Shown one piece after another: positions 33,252 to 43,154 of a stretch of DNA of 64,000 nucleotides. Source of the stretch: an uncultured Christensenellaceae bacterium (GTDB taxonomy: Bacteria > Bacillota > Clostridia > Christensenellales > Pumilibacteraceae). The notes beneath the pieces are model-generated. The model ran no database searches. It had not been told where the DNA came from and saw only the letters and a program-made list of their open reading frames with translations. The position numbers were made by a program, and so were the translations under genes. Positions within the stretch are counted from its first letter, which is position 1. Every line of letters begins with the position of its first letter. Where the stretch lies: NCBI GenBank assembly GCA_910588155.1, contig CAJUPB010000001.1:124001-188000 (forward strand). The letters are read 5' to 3'.

Positions 33252-34407
33252 GGTTATAGTCATAAGGTACGGAGAGATTTTTTTAAAAGGAAAAAACAGA
33301 GGCTTTTTCGAGAAGCTTTTAATAACCAATATCGAAAAAAAAATCAAGAAGTTTGACTGCGCGCTGAAACGCAATCGAGGAAGATATGAAATATCTTCCT
33401 ACAATTTATCCGTCGAAACAGAGATAATAGACGAGTTGAAAACCGTTTTCGGAATAAAGTCTATAAGTATCGCTCAAAAAATCAAGTCGGATGTCGATGT
33501 TATGACAGACATAATACTAAAAGATATCCCTAAAAATGTTACTTTCAGAATCAATACCCACAGAGCAGACAAAACATTCCCGCTCACGTCGCCGCAAGTG
33601 TCTGCCGTTATCGGCGAAAAAATTCTTGACAGCGACGGCAGCTTAACCGTTGACTTACACAATCCCGACATCGAAATACAAATAGATATACGAGAAGACG
33701 GCTACACGTATATATTTAAAGACAAGATAGAATGCGCGGGAGGTATGCCCGTGGGAAGCGCCGGAAAAGGCTTATTGTTGTTATCCGGAGGGATAGACAG
33801 TCCCGTAAGCGGCTATATGATGGCAAAAAGAGGCTTGTCGCTGGACGCAATACACTTCTATTCTTACCCATACACCAGTATACAGTCAAAAGAAAAAGTG
33901 GTGGAACTTGCAAAAATCGCGGCAAAATATTGCGGTGCGATGAATCTTGTCATTGTGCCGTTCACAAAAATACAGGAAGCCATTCACGAAAAATGCTGTT
34001 CCGACTATATGATTACGATTGTAAGACGGTTTATGATGAGAATTGCGGAAAGAGTGGCGATTTTCAGAGACTGCGGCTGTTTGGTAAACGGCGAAAGCCT
34101 GGGACAAGTCGCCAGCCAAACTCTACAAAGCATAAACGTAACGAATTCGGTTATAGAAAGACTGCCCGTTTTCCGTCCCGTCATAGGTATGGATAAACAG
34201 GAAATTATAGACATTTCCCGCAAAATAGGCACCTATGACATTTCAGTATTACCTTATGAGGATTGCTGCACGGTGTTTATGCCCGACAGTCCCGTCACAA
34301 AACCGTCGATTCATAGAGCGGAAGCGGAAGAAACCAAAATAGAAAATATGAACAGTTTAATAGAAGAGGTCCTCGATAATCTCGAAATTATCAAAATCGA
34401 AATTTAA
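33244..34407 (+). CDS. thiI: tRNA 4-thiouridine synthase
   Basis: 387 residues. N-terminal ferredoxin-like and THUMP domains, then the PP-loop motif LLLLSGGIDSPVSGYMM. It ends without a rhodanese domain, so sulfur must come from the adjacent desulfurase. Modifies U8 of tRNA (a photosensor and stability mark). Its last 51 bp overlap the opposite-strand PBP gene. Confidence 0.95.
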   Translation: MDRVIVIRYGEIFLKGKNRGFFEKLLITNIEKKIKKFDCALKRNRGRYEISSYNLSVETEIIDELKTVFGIKSISIAQKIKSDVDVMTDIILKDIPKNVTFRINTHRADKTFPLTSPQVSAVIGEKILDSDGSLTVDLHNPDIEIQIDIREDGYTYIFKDKIECAGGMPVGSAGKGLLLLSGGIDSPVSGYMMAKRGLSLDAIHFYSYPYTSIQSKEKVVELAKIAAKYCGAMNLVIVPFTKIQEAIHEKCCSDYMITIVRRFMMRIAERVAIFRDCGCLVNGESLGQVASQTLQSINVTNSVIERLPVFRPVIGMDKQEIIDISRKIGTYDISVLPYEDCCTVFMPDSPVTKPSIHRAEAEETKIENMNSLIEEVLDNLEIIKIEI

Positions 34408-36375
34408 CAGTTCGTCATAGTCGAGGTATCCGCCGTATTGCGGCGTCGAAAAATCTTTCGGCATATTTTTTTCGGAAAACCATTCGCAAGATTTATCTTT
34501 CAAACTCACGTCTTCGCCGGCAAGCAGAACGACGTGATTTTGTTTCAACATATTTATATCGATATATCTGCATTTTACGCCGTCGGGTTTTGATATTTCG
34601 GAATCGTCGTTTAACGTTCCGAACACTTTTTCGGCAATACGACAGGCAACCCCGCCGGCAGTTACGCTGTTCGGCATTTTTTTTGCACAGTTGCCGACCC
34701 AAACGCCGACTGTATAAGCAGGGGAATATGCCAGACAATATACATCGCTGTTTCCGTCCTTCGTGCCGACAGTGCCCGTCTTTGCACACACGTTATCAAA
34801 TGCTGAAAGCCTTTTTGCCGTACCTTCTTTTGCACAACGGCGAAGCATAGATGTCATCAGAAAAGCGGTATCTTCCGATATAGCTTCCGTATAATGCTTT
34901 TTGTCGCTGTAAATAACTTCGCCTTTTTCGTTTTTGATATATCTGATGCTGTTGCTTTCGGAAAACTTTCCTCTGTTCGGAAATATGGTATACGCATCGG
35001 AAATTTGCCGCAGCGTCACGCCGTTTTCCATTCCGCCCAAAGCGAGAGCCAAATGATTGTCGCTTTCCGAAAAATCTATTCCGGCTTTTTCGCATATATG
35101 TTTGCTGTATTCGATACCGTTGTTTTGTAAGAGTTTTACGGCAGGAATATTTAAGGAATTTATCAAAGCTTCCTCCGCCGATACCCAACCGTTATATTTT
35201 TGTTTATAGTTGGACGGAGTATAATCTCCGAACGAAGCAGGAGAGTCCTCGATTTGCGAACAACAATAAATGTCTCCCTTCTCCAAAGCGGGTGCATAAC
35301 AAATAAGAGGTTTGATTGCGGAACCCGGTTGACGCCGCATATACGCCAGATTTTCGGTCGACAGACTGACATCGGAAATCAACGTATTGTCGCTGTTTCT
35401 GATAACCACTATATGCGCATTGCTACCCGTCGGAATCGAAGCATCTCTCAATATTTTTCGTAAATCATTATCTGTTTTTTTATCGTAATACGTGGCTATC
35501 GTCAAATTTTCGGATAACAATTGATTTTTGTTGAGTCCCAAAATTTCGCGCGCATCTTTAATCACGCTGTTTAAATATTGTCCGATGTCATTGTTTTTTT
35601 CGTTGACTTCCATTTTTTCTTCGCGGGCGCGATTATATTCTTCTTCGGTTATTTTTCCGCTTTTAAACATTTCCGTAAGCACAAGATTTCTGCGCTTCAA
35701 AGCATTTTCGGGTTTACGATAGGGATTATATCCGGAAGGGTTGTTTATAACGCCCGCCAAAACTGCGCTTTGCGCCAACGTCAGCTCCGACACCGAAACA
35801 TCGAAAAAAACCTTTGCCGCAGTACTTATGCCATACATATTATCGCCGAAATACAAAATATTGAGATACATTTCCAATATTTCCGATTTATCGAATTTTC
35901 TTTCGAGTTCTTTCGCAATTCTTATTTCCTTTATTTTTCTGCTGATTTTTTTATCTGAACTCAAATGCGTATTTTTAATCAATTGTTGAGTGATTGTGGA
36001 TGCGCCTTCTTTGAATGACATAGCTTTGATATTGTTTATAAACGCGCTTGCAATTCGAATGTAATCAACGCCTTTATGCCTGAAAAAGCGTTTGTCTTCA
36101 ATGGATACGAAAGCGTCAATTGTATGTTGCGGTATTTCGGAAATTGACACATACTCCTTATTGGAGTCGCTTATGATATTATCAATATTTTCGCCTTCGG
36201 CGTCAAGAAAGCTAATCATTCGTTCGCCGTTCTTTAATTTGTTTACATCAAGAACTTCCCAGCCGGAGATTTTAATTTTGGGTTCCAGCAGGGCAGCGGA
36301 AAACAGCGTCGCAGAAAGCACTACGATTCCTATCGCAATTGATATTTTTAACAGTCTGTGACGTCTTTTTTTCAT
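34357..36375 (-). CDS. Class A penicillin-binding protein (PBP1 type)
   Basis: 672 residues from the ATG at 36375. Short cytoplasmic tail KKRRHRL, one membrane anchor, GT51 transglycosylase with EDKRFFRHKGVD and STITQQLIKN, then transpeptidase with SxxK (PGSAIKPL), SxN (SLN) and KTG (AKTGTVG). It polymerises and cross-links peptidoglycan outside the membrane. TATACT at 36387-36382 ends 6 nt before the ATG, suggesting a leaderless mRNA. The 3' end overlaps thiI. Confidence 0.93.
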   Translation of the reverse strand: MKKRRHRLLKISIAIGIVVLSATLFSAALLEPKIKISGWEVLDVNKLKNGERMISFLDAEGENIDNIISDSNKEYVSISEIPQHTIDAFVSIEDKRFFRHKGVDYIRIASAFINNIKAMSFKEGASTITQQLIKNTHLSSDKKISRKIKEIRIAKELERKFDKSEILEMYLNILYFGDNMYGISTAAKVFFDVSVSELTLAQSAVLAGVINNPSGYNPYRKPENALKRRNLVLTEMFKSGKITEEEYNRAREEKMEVNEKNNDIGQYLNSVIKDAREILGLNKNQLLSENLTIATYYDKKTDNDLRKILRDASIPTGSNAHIVVIRNSDNTLISDVSLSTENLAYMRRQPGSAIKPLICYAPALEKGDIYCCSQIEDSPASFGDYTPSNYKQKYNGWVSAEEALINSLNIPAVKLLQNNGIEYSKHICEKAGIDFSESDNHLALALGGMENGVTLRQISDAYTIFPNRGKFSESNSIRYIKNEKGEVIYSDKKHYTEAISEDTAFLMTSMLRRCAKEGTAKRLSAFDNVCAKTGTVGTKDGNSDVYCLAYSPAYTVGVWVGNCAKKMPNSVTAGGVACRIAEKVFGTLNDDSEISKPDGVKCRYIDINMLKQNHVVLLAGEDVSLKDKSCEWFSEKNMPKDFSTPQYGGYLDYDELLNFDFDNFEIIEDLFY

Positions 36376-36449
36376 AATAATAGTATAACAAAGACGTAAA
36401 ATTGCTATACAATTTGACAAAAAACGTGTATAATTAGTTCGGAGGATTT

Positions 36450-37748
36450 ATGGCACGCACATACTATATAAAAACATACGGCTGTCAAATGAATTCGCAC
36501 GAATCGGAAAAGCTGTCAGGCATTCTTTCGCAGCGAGGGTATGTCGAAGCCGACAGTCCGGAAAATTCAGACGTGGTTATTTTTAATACTTGCTGCATAA
36601 GAGAAAGCGCGGAAACACATATATTGGGCAATCTCGGCATTATTAAAAAAGCAAAAGAACGGCGTCCGTCCATGATTGTGGGCGTCTGCGGCTGTATGAC
36701 ACAACAAAGCGGAGCTGCCGAAAAATTGAAAAAGCGCTGTCCGTTTATAGACATAATTTTCGGAACGCATAACTTACATAAACTGTCAAGTTATCTCGAC
36801 GCTGCGGAACACGGCAAGAAAGTAATCGATATTTGGGAAGAAGATAACGGTATCGAAGAGGGGTTGCCTGTCAAGCGCGCCGGAAATATCTGCGCGCTGG
36901 TAAACATAATGTACGGCTGTAACAATTTCTGTTCATATTGCATTGTTCCGTACGTAAGAGGCAGAGAGCGCAGCAGAACGCCCGATAACATATTTGCGGA
37001 CGTAAAGAGCCTGATTGAAAGCGGATACAAAGAAATAACTCTATTGGGGCAGAACGTAAATTCTTATTCTTGCGACGGCGTTGATTTTGCCGAACTCTTG
37101 GACAGACTTTCCGATATTAAGGGCGAATATTGGATAAAGTTTTTAACTTCGCATCCGAAAGATATATCGGAAAAAGTCGTCTCCGTGATTTCCAAAAAAG
37201 AACATTTGGCTCATTTCATACATCTGCCGTTGCAATCGGGAAGCGACAGAATACTCGAAATGATGAACCGCAAGTATACCGCAAGGGAATATCTGAATAA
37301 AATCGAAATGATTAAAAGTTATCTGCCCGACGTCGGACTGTCTTGCGATATTATGGTGGGCTTTCCCACTGAAACAGAAGAGGACTTTGTTCAGACTTTG
37401 AATGTAGTGGAAAAAGTCAGATATTCAAATCTTTATTCTTTTATATACTCTCAAAGAAAAGGAACGCCGGCAGACATAATGCCGCAGGTTCCGATTGAAA
37501 TAAAGAAGGAGAGAATAGACCGTCTGATTAAAAAACAGTTTTCAATTGCGAATTCGATTGCCGCCGAAAGTATCGGAAAAATATATACGGTTTTATGCGA
37601 CGGCAAAGAGAACGATAATTTTATCGGAAAAACGCAATCCGATAAAAAAGTCATATTCACAGGTTCGAATTCAAAGGTCGGAGAATTTTCGAAAGTCGAA
37701 ATTACCGAAGCAAACAACAGCAAACTTATAGGAACAGAAGTTCGATAA
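36450..37748 (+). CDS. miaB: tRNA 2-methylthio-N6-isopentenyladenosine synthase
   Basis: 432 residues. UPF0004 domain with cysteines in KTYGCQMN, NTCCIRE and CGCMTQQ; radical SAM site CNNFCSYC; C-terminal TRAM region. Adds the methylthio group to i6A37 of tRNA, acting after MiaA, which is encoded four genes later. CGGAGG site; TATAAT at 36429-36434. Confidence 0.96.
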   Translation: MARTYYIKTYGCQMNSHESEKLSGILSQRGYVEADSPENSDVVIFNTCCIRESAETHILGNLGIIKKAKERRPSMIVGVCGCMTQQSGAAEKLKKRCPFIDIIFGTHNLHKLSSYLDAAEHGKKVIDIWEEDNGIEEGLPVKRAGNICALVNIMYGCNNFCSYCIVPYVRGRERSRTPDNIFADVKSLIESGYKEITLLGQNVNSYSCDGVDFAELLDRLSDIKGEYWIKFLTSHPKDISEKVVSVISKKEHLAHFIHLPLQSGSDRILEMMNRKYTAREYLNKIEMIKSYLPDVGLSCDIMVGFPTETEEDFVQTLNVVEKVRYSNLYSFIYSQRKGTPADIMPQVPIEIKKERIDRLIKKQFSIANSIAAESIGKIYTVLCDGKENDNFIGKTQSDKKVIFTGSNSKVGEFSKVEITEANNSKLIGTEVR

Positions 37749-37772
37749 AGATACATAACGGAGGATAAAACT

Positions 37773-40358
37773 ATGGCTTTATCGCCTATGATGCAGCACT
37801 ACATAGAAACAAAAGAGCAGTATTCTGACTGTATTTTATTTTACAGACTCGGCGATTTCTATGAAATGTTTTTCGAAGATGCAATTACCGTGAGCAGAGA
37901 ACTTGAACTGACTCTGACGGGAAAAGATTGCGGCTTAAAAGAACGCGCGCCGATGTGCGGTATTCCGTATCACGCTTTGAACAATTATCTTCCGCGTCTG
38001 GTGGAGAAAGGATACAAAGTTGCCATCTGCGAACAATTGACCGACCCGAAAGACAGCAAAGGTCTTGTTCTTCGAGACGTCGTTCGCACGGTGACGCCCG
38101 GAACTCTTATAGACGAAGGTTTTTTGCAGGAAGACAGGAATAACTTTATCGCGGGGCTCTGCCTGGACAATGGCGCGGTCGGCGTTGCTTGGTCCGATAT
38201 TTCCACGGGAGAATGCAATTACACTTATTTCGAAGGACAAACTCACGCCGCTTTAAACGACCTTTTGTCACGCATAGAACCGAAAGAGATTATATGCAAC
38301 GAAGCTATGGCAGTCGAAAGCATAAATCTTTCGGTGGTAAGGTTTTGCAAGGTATGCCCGTTCACACTGTACAACGAAAGCGCATTCGATTTACAAAATG
38401 CCGGCGCCGTCGCTTCGGAAAAACTTCCGAAAGAAGTTTTTGAAAAAATGAACGAACACCCCGTATGCATAAAGGCAATCGGAGCTCTTTTGTCATATAT
38501 CGAAAACACCCAAAAACGTTCTTTGAAACACTTGAATCAAGCCAATTGCGAAAAAGAATCACAATATATGATTATCGAAACGGCAGCAAGAAAGACATTG
38601 GAATTGACGGAGTCGTCCGACGGAAAGCGTCACGGTTCTTTGTTATGGCTTATCGATAATACTTCTACGGGTATGGGCAAACGCCTGCTTCGAAAGTGGA
38701 TAGAACAGCCCGATATAGATTCGGGACTGATTAACGCAAAACTCGATTCCGTCGAAGAGTTGAAAAACAAAATCATAGTATGTGACGAAATCTGCGAAAA
38801 TCTTAAAAAAATACACGACATAGAACGCCTTACAGGGCGACTCTCTTACGGCAATATGACGCCGAAAGATTGTCTTGCCTTGTCCCAATCGCTGGAAATA
38901 ATACCAAAAATAAAGGACTTGCTAAAAAAAGCCGAATCGCCGTATTTGACGGATATTAACAGCAAGCTGAATCCTTTGAACTATGAGTACAAACTGCTTT
39001 TCGACAGCATTTCGGAAAATGCCGGCAACAACTTAAAAGAAGGGAACGTTATTAAAGAGGGGTATGACAAAGAGCTCGACGAACTCCGCGAGGTCGGCAC
39101 CAATTCGAAAGTGCATTTGGCAAAACTCGAATCGAAAGAGAAAGAACTTACCAAAATCAAAAATCTGAAAATCGGTTTCAACAAGGTTTTCGGGTATTAC
39201 ATAGAAGTATCCAACTCGCAGAAAGAGCTTGTTCCGTATCGATATGTGCGTCGACAAACGGTTGCGAACGGGGAAAGATATATTACGGAAGAACTGAAAA
39301 TTCTCGAAGAAAAAATTCTCAATTCCGAAGAGCGTTCCGTATCCAGAGAAATACGATTATACGACGAAATTCTGAAAGAGCTTATTAAAAGCGTAGACGA
39401 TTTATTGGCAGCGGCAAAACTTATAGGACAACTTGATTGCATTGTTTCTCACGCTTTGACGGCATATAAAAACAACTTTGTAAAGCCGCTCATAAGCAAC
39501 TCTTTGCACCACATAAAAATTTGCGAGGGCAGACACGGAATTGTCGAAAAGCTTTTAAAAAACGATTCTTTTGTCCCGAACGACACGTTGCTTGACGACA
39601 ACGAAAATCGTATAGCTTTGATAACGGGACCGAATATGGCAGGCAAAAGCGTGTATATGCGTCAAGTGGCGCTGATTGTAATTATGGCGCATATCGGTTG
39701 CTTTGTGCCCGCAAAATCCGCTGAAATTTCCATAACGGACAGAATATTCACCAGAGTGGGCGCAAGCGACGACGTTTCTACCGGCAGAAGCACGTTTATG
39801 GTCGAAATGTCGGAAGTAAGCTTTATATTGCGCAACGTAACCGACAAAAGCCTTTTGTTGCTCGACGAAATCGGGCGCGGCACATCCACGTATGACGGAT
39901 TGAGTATTGCGTGGGCAATAATAGAATATTTGGCTTCAAACTCGAAAGCAAAAACTCTGTTTTCCACACATTACCACGAACTTACCGAGCTGGAAGGTTC
40001 TGTTTGCGGTTTAAAAAACTATAAACTGACCGTTAAAGAAATAAACAATGCAGTTGTATTCTTGCGCAAACTTATGAGAGGAAGCGCAAACAGAAGTTTC
40101 GGAATTGAAGTCGCCTCGCTGGCAGGACTTCCCGATAATGTCGTGAAACGCGCAAAAGAACTATTAAAAGGTTTGGAAAAGAACGACATTGCGCGCAAAT
40201 CTCAAATGGCGACAAATCAACAGCTTTCTATTTTCGGCAACACCAAATTGACGGAAGTCAAGAAAATTTTGCAAGAGCTAGATTTAGACAGTGTGAGTCC
40301 GCGCGCCGCTCTCGATATTTTGACAGATTTAAAGGAAAAGGTAGAATTGGATGGGTAA
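37773..40358 (+). CDS. mutS: DNA mismatch repair protein MutS
   Basis: 861 residues. Mismatch-binding LGDFYEMFFED (Phe-Tyr-Glu), connector and core, Walker A GPNMAGKSVYMRQ, Walker B LLLLDEIGRGTSTYDG. Recognises mismatches and recruits MutL. Overlaps mutL by 8 bp. Confidence 0.97.
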   Translation: MALSPMMQHYIETKEQYSDCILFYRLGDFYEMFFEDAITVSRELELTLTGKDCGLKERAPMCGIPYHALNNYLPRLVEKGYKVAICEQLTDPKDSKGLVLRDVVRTVTPGTLIDEGFLQEDRNNFIAGLCLDNGAVGVAWSDISTGECNYTYFEGQTHAALNDLLSRIEPKEIICNEAMAVESINLSVVRFCKVCPFTLYNESAFDLQNAGAVASEKLPKEVFEKMNEHPVCIKAIGALLSYIENTQKRSLKHLNQANCEKESQYMIIETAARKTLELTESSDGKRHGSLLWLIDNTSTGMGKRLLRKWIEQPDIDSGLINAKLDSVEELKNKIIVCDEICENLKKIHDIERLTGRLSYGNMTPKDCLALSQSLEIIPKIKDLLKKAESPYLTDINSKLNPLNYEYKLLFDSISENAGNNLKEGNVIKEGYDKELDELREVGTNSKVHLAKLESKEKELTKIKNLKIGFNKVFGYYIEVSNSQKELVPYRYVRRQTVANGERYITEELKILEEKILNSEERSVSREIRLYDEILKELIKSVDDLLAAAKLIGQLDCIVSHALTAYKNNFVKPLISNSLHHIKICEGRHGIVEKLLKNDSFVPNDTLLDDNENRIALITGPNMAGKSVYMRQVALIVIMAHIGCFVPAKSAEISITDRIFTRVGASDDVSTGRSTFMVEMSEVSFILRNVTDKSLLLLDEIGRGTSTYDGLSIAWAIIEYLASNSKAKTLFSTHYHELTELEGSVCGLKNYKLTVKEINNAVVFLRKLMRGSANRSFGIEVASLAGLPDNVVKRAKELLKGLEKNDIARKSQMATNQQLSIFGNTKLTEVKKILQELDLDSVSPRAALDILTDLKEKVELDG

Positions 40359-42237
40359 AATAAATCTGCTTGACAGTTCCGTTTTTAACAGAATAGCGGC
40401 GGGCGAAGTCGTAGAGCGCCCTTGTTCGATAGTAAAAGAATTGGTGGAAAACAGCATTGACGCCGGCGCAGATATGATTTCAATCGAAGTCAAAGACGGG
40501 GGGCTTTCTTATATACGTATTACGGACAACGGCTGCGGCATAGATGCCGACGACCTTGAAAGGGCTTTTATGCCACACGCAACAAGCAAAATCAAGTGCA
40601 TTTCCGACTTAAACTCGATTACTACACTTGGATTTCGCGGAGAAGCTTTGACAAGCATTGCCTCGGTTGCAAAGGTTACGCTTATTTCAAGAACAAGCGA
40701 TGCGCAAGTGGGAAACTATATAGTGATAGAAAACGGCACAATCACGGAAAAAGGGGAGAAAGGCTGTTCCTACGGTACTTGCGTTATTGTGGAAAACCTT
40801 TTCAAAAATATTCCCGCGCGCGCAAAATTTTTGTCGAAACCGTCTGTCGAAGAGGCTGTTATAACCGATATGGTTTCACGACTAATTATGACAAATTCAA
40901 CAAAAAGCATTAAATACTCGGTCGGGAACAAAGCCGTATTCCAATCTTCCGGAGACGGATTGCAAAATGCCGTTTATGCTGTATATGGAAAGACGTTTAT
41001 CGACAATATTGTTCCCATAGAGTATGTTATGCCAGACATAACTATAAAAGGTTTTGTCAATAAGCCATATTTCACGAAGCCCAATCGTACATATCAAACC
41101 TTGATTGTAAACGGGAGATATGTGATTAACAGCGATATATCATATTGCGTATACAACTGCTATCGCGACTATTTGATGAAACGCCAATTTCCCGTATTTG
41201 TTTTAAACATAGAGATACCGTATGATATGATTGACGTCAATGTTCACCCCAACAAACTCGAAATCAAATTTGCCGATGTCGATACAGTCAAAAGAATCGT
41301 TTACAAAACTATTAAAAATAAAATCGACAAATTGACCCTCATACCGAAGGTAATTGCAAAAAACAGTGCCGACGACGCCGACACTTCCCATATCGAACGC
41401 TTTGACACGAAAGAAATCAAACCGACCGGCACACAAGCCAAGCAATTGTCGTTGGGGACATTTTTTGCGTTGAAAAGCGAATCGCAAAACGTAAAAATAA
41501 ATTCGCCGATATCGGAAAGTTTCGATTACAGCATTAAATCATCGGTAATCGAAAACAATAATTTGTCCGTACTTGAATCAAACAGACAAATGGACAGTAT
41601 GCAATATAATTCGGAAAATGCAATCAAACCGGAACAATTTTCGGATAATCCGGACAGTGAGTTTTACGAACAGAAATTTAAAACAATTTTATTTGAAACA
41701 TATATTGTTTTAGAACAAGACGATTCCGTATTGCTTATCGACCAGCACGCAGCACACGAAAGGGTTTTATATGACAAACTCATCAACTCATACGAAAACA
41801 GAAAAATATATTCTCAAAATATGCTTGTCCCATACATCTTCACGGTAACACCCATAGAAGACGAACTTTTGAAAAGCAAGTTGGACGAAATAAACTCTTG
41901 CGGATTTGTCATTACGGAATTAAGCGGACGCACGTATTCTTTATCATCAGTCCCTCTCATCTGCGCAGGTTTAAAAAACGAGCATTTTGTAGCCTTGATA
42001 TTGGACGGATTAAACAGGTTAAAGTATAAAAAATCGGATTTTGTCAAAGACATACTTATGCAATCGGCTTGCAAAGCGGCAGTAAAAGGAGACAGCCGAT
42101 TGGACGATACGGAGATTTCATACCTTTTAAAACAATACAACCTTAACAATCGGGTTTTGCTGTGCCCTCACGGGCGTCCTCTCATAGTAAAAATCACAAA
42201 GTCGGAGATAGAAAAGTGGTTCAAGCGCACCGTATGA
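40351..42237 (+). CDS. mutL: DNA mismatch repair protein MutL (endonuclease type)
   Basis: 628 residues. GHKL ATPase: ELVENSIDAGAD, DNGCGI, TLGFRGEAL. C-terminal endonuclease signatures: DQHAAHERVLYD, ACKAAVKGD and LCPHGRP, so it nicks DNA itself, as expected where MutH is absent. Stop overlaps the miaA start (ATGA). Confidence 0.97.
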   Translation: MGKINLLDSSVFNRIAAGEVVERPCSIVKELVENSIDAGADMISIEVKDGGLSYIRITDNGCGIDADDLERAFMPHATSKIKCISDLNSITTLGFRGEALTSIASVAKVTLISRTSDAQVGNYIVIENGTITEKGEKGCSYGTCVIVENLFKNIPARAKFLSKPSVEEAVITDMVSRLIMTNSTKSIKYSVGNKAVFQSSGDGLQNAVYAVYGKTFIDNIVPIEYVMPDITIKGFVNKPYFTKPNRTYQTLIVNGRYVINSDISYCVYNCYRDYLMKRQFPVFVLNIEIPYDMIDVNVHPNKLEIKFADVDTVKRIVYKTIKNKIDKLTLIPKVIAKNSADDADTSHIERFDTKEIKPTGTQAKQLSLGTFFALKSESQNVKINSPISESFDYSIKSSVIENNNLSVLESNRQMDSMQYNSENAIKPEQFSDNPDSEFYEQKFKTILFETYIVLEQDDSVLLIDQHAAHERVLYDKLINSYENRKIYSQNMLVPYIFTVTPIEDELLKSKLDEINSCGFVITELSGRTYSLSSVPLICAGLKNEHFVALILDGLNRLKYKKSDFVKDILMQSACKAAVKGDSRLDDTEISYLLKQYNLNNRVLLCPHGRPLIVKITKSEIEKWFKRTV

Positions 42238-43154
42238 ATAAAATCATAATCATAACAGGACCCACCGCATCCGGCAAAACAGAGCTGTCCATAAAACTCG
42301 CACATAAACTCAACGGTGAAATCATAAGTTGCGATTCTATGCAAGTTTATAAAGGTTTGAATATAGGAACGGGGAAGGTTTCCGAAAAAATTCGTGCAGA
42401 GATAAGACATTATATGATAGACATAATACCGCCAAACGAAGAATTTTCGGTTGCTCAATTCGTAAAAATGTGCGAACCTATCATTGATGACATCATTTCC
42501 AGAAATAAAGCTCCGATAATCGTCGGGGGTACCGGATTATATTTAAGCGGATTATTGTTCGGCTATAACTGCGGTAATTCCGAAAAATCCATTGAGATTC
42601 GCCTGAAATATGAAAAGCTCTTGCAAGAACACGGAAAAGATTATTTATTTTCGATATTAAGGAATATCGACCCAAAGTCAAGCAAATCAATCAGCATAAA
42701 CGATACAAAACGCATTATCCGAGCAATAGAAATATTCGAACTTACGGGACAACCGAAAAGCTCCATAATAGAAAAAAAGCAATCAAGCAAATATAAATAC
42801 AAAATGTTTGTTCTTTCCCCGGAAAGACGGCATTTATACGCCAACATCGACAAAAGAGTAGACAAAATGATAAGCGACGGATTGACGGAAGAAGTCAAGT
42901 CGCTATATAGATACCGCAACTGTCAATCTATGCAAGCAATAGGGTATAAAGAGCTTATCGACTATCTGGACGGCAACACAACATTGGAGACTGCCACAGA
43001 CTTAATAAAAATCAATTCCAGGCATTATGCAAAAAGGCAGTTGACATATTTTAAACATATGAAAGCCGATAAGATATTTATTGAAAATTACCGACCAAAC
43101 GACGATGACGGAATTATAATTGATGCCGAAGCATTTTACACGGAGGACTTATGA
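42234..43154 (+). CDS. miaA: tRNA dimethylallyltransferase
   Basis: 306 residues from ATG 42234. P-loop ITGPTASGKTELSIKLA, then SCDSMQVYKGLNIGTGK. Prenylates A37 of tRNAs reading UNN codons; MiaB then adds methylthio. Overlaps mutL and the next gene by 4 bp each. Confidence 0.96.
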   Translation: MNKIIIITGPTASGKTELSIKLAHKLNGEIISCDSMQVYKGLNIGTGKVSEKIRAEIRHYMIDIIPPNEEFSVAQFVKMCEPIIDDIISRNKAPIIVGGTGLYLSGLLFGYNCGNSEKSIEIRLKYEKLLQEHGKDYLFSILRNIDPKSSKSISINDTKRIIRAIEIFELTGQPKSSIIEKKQSSKYKYKMFVLSPERRHLYANIDKRVDKMISDGLTEEVKSLYRYRNCQSMQAIGYKELIDYLDGNTTLETATDLIKINSRHYAKRQLTYFKHMKADKIFIENYRPNDDDGIIIDAEAFYTEDL

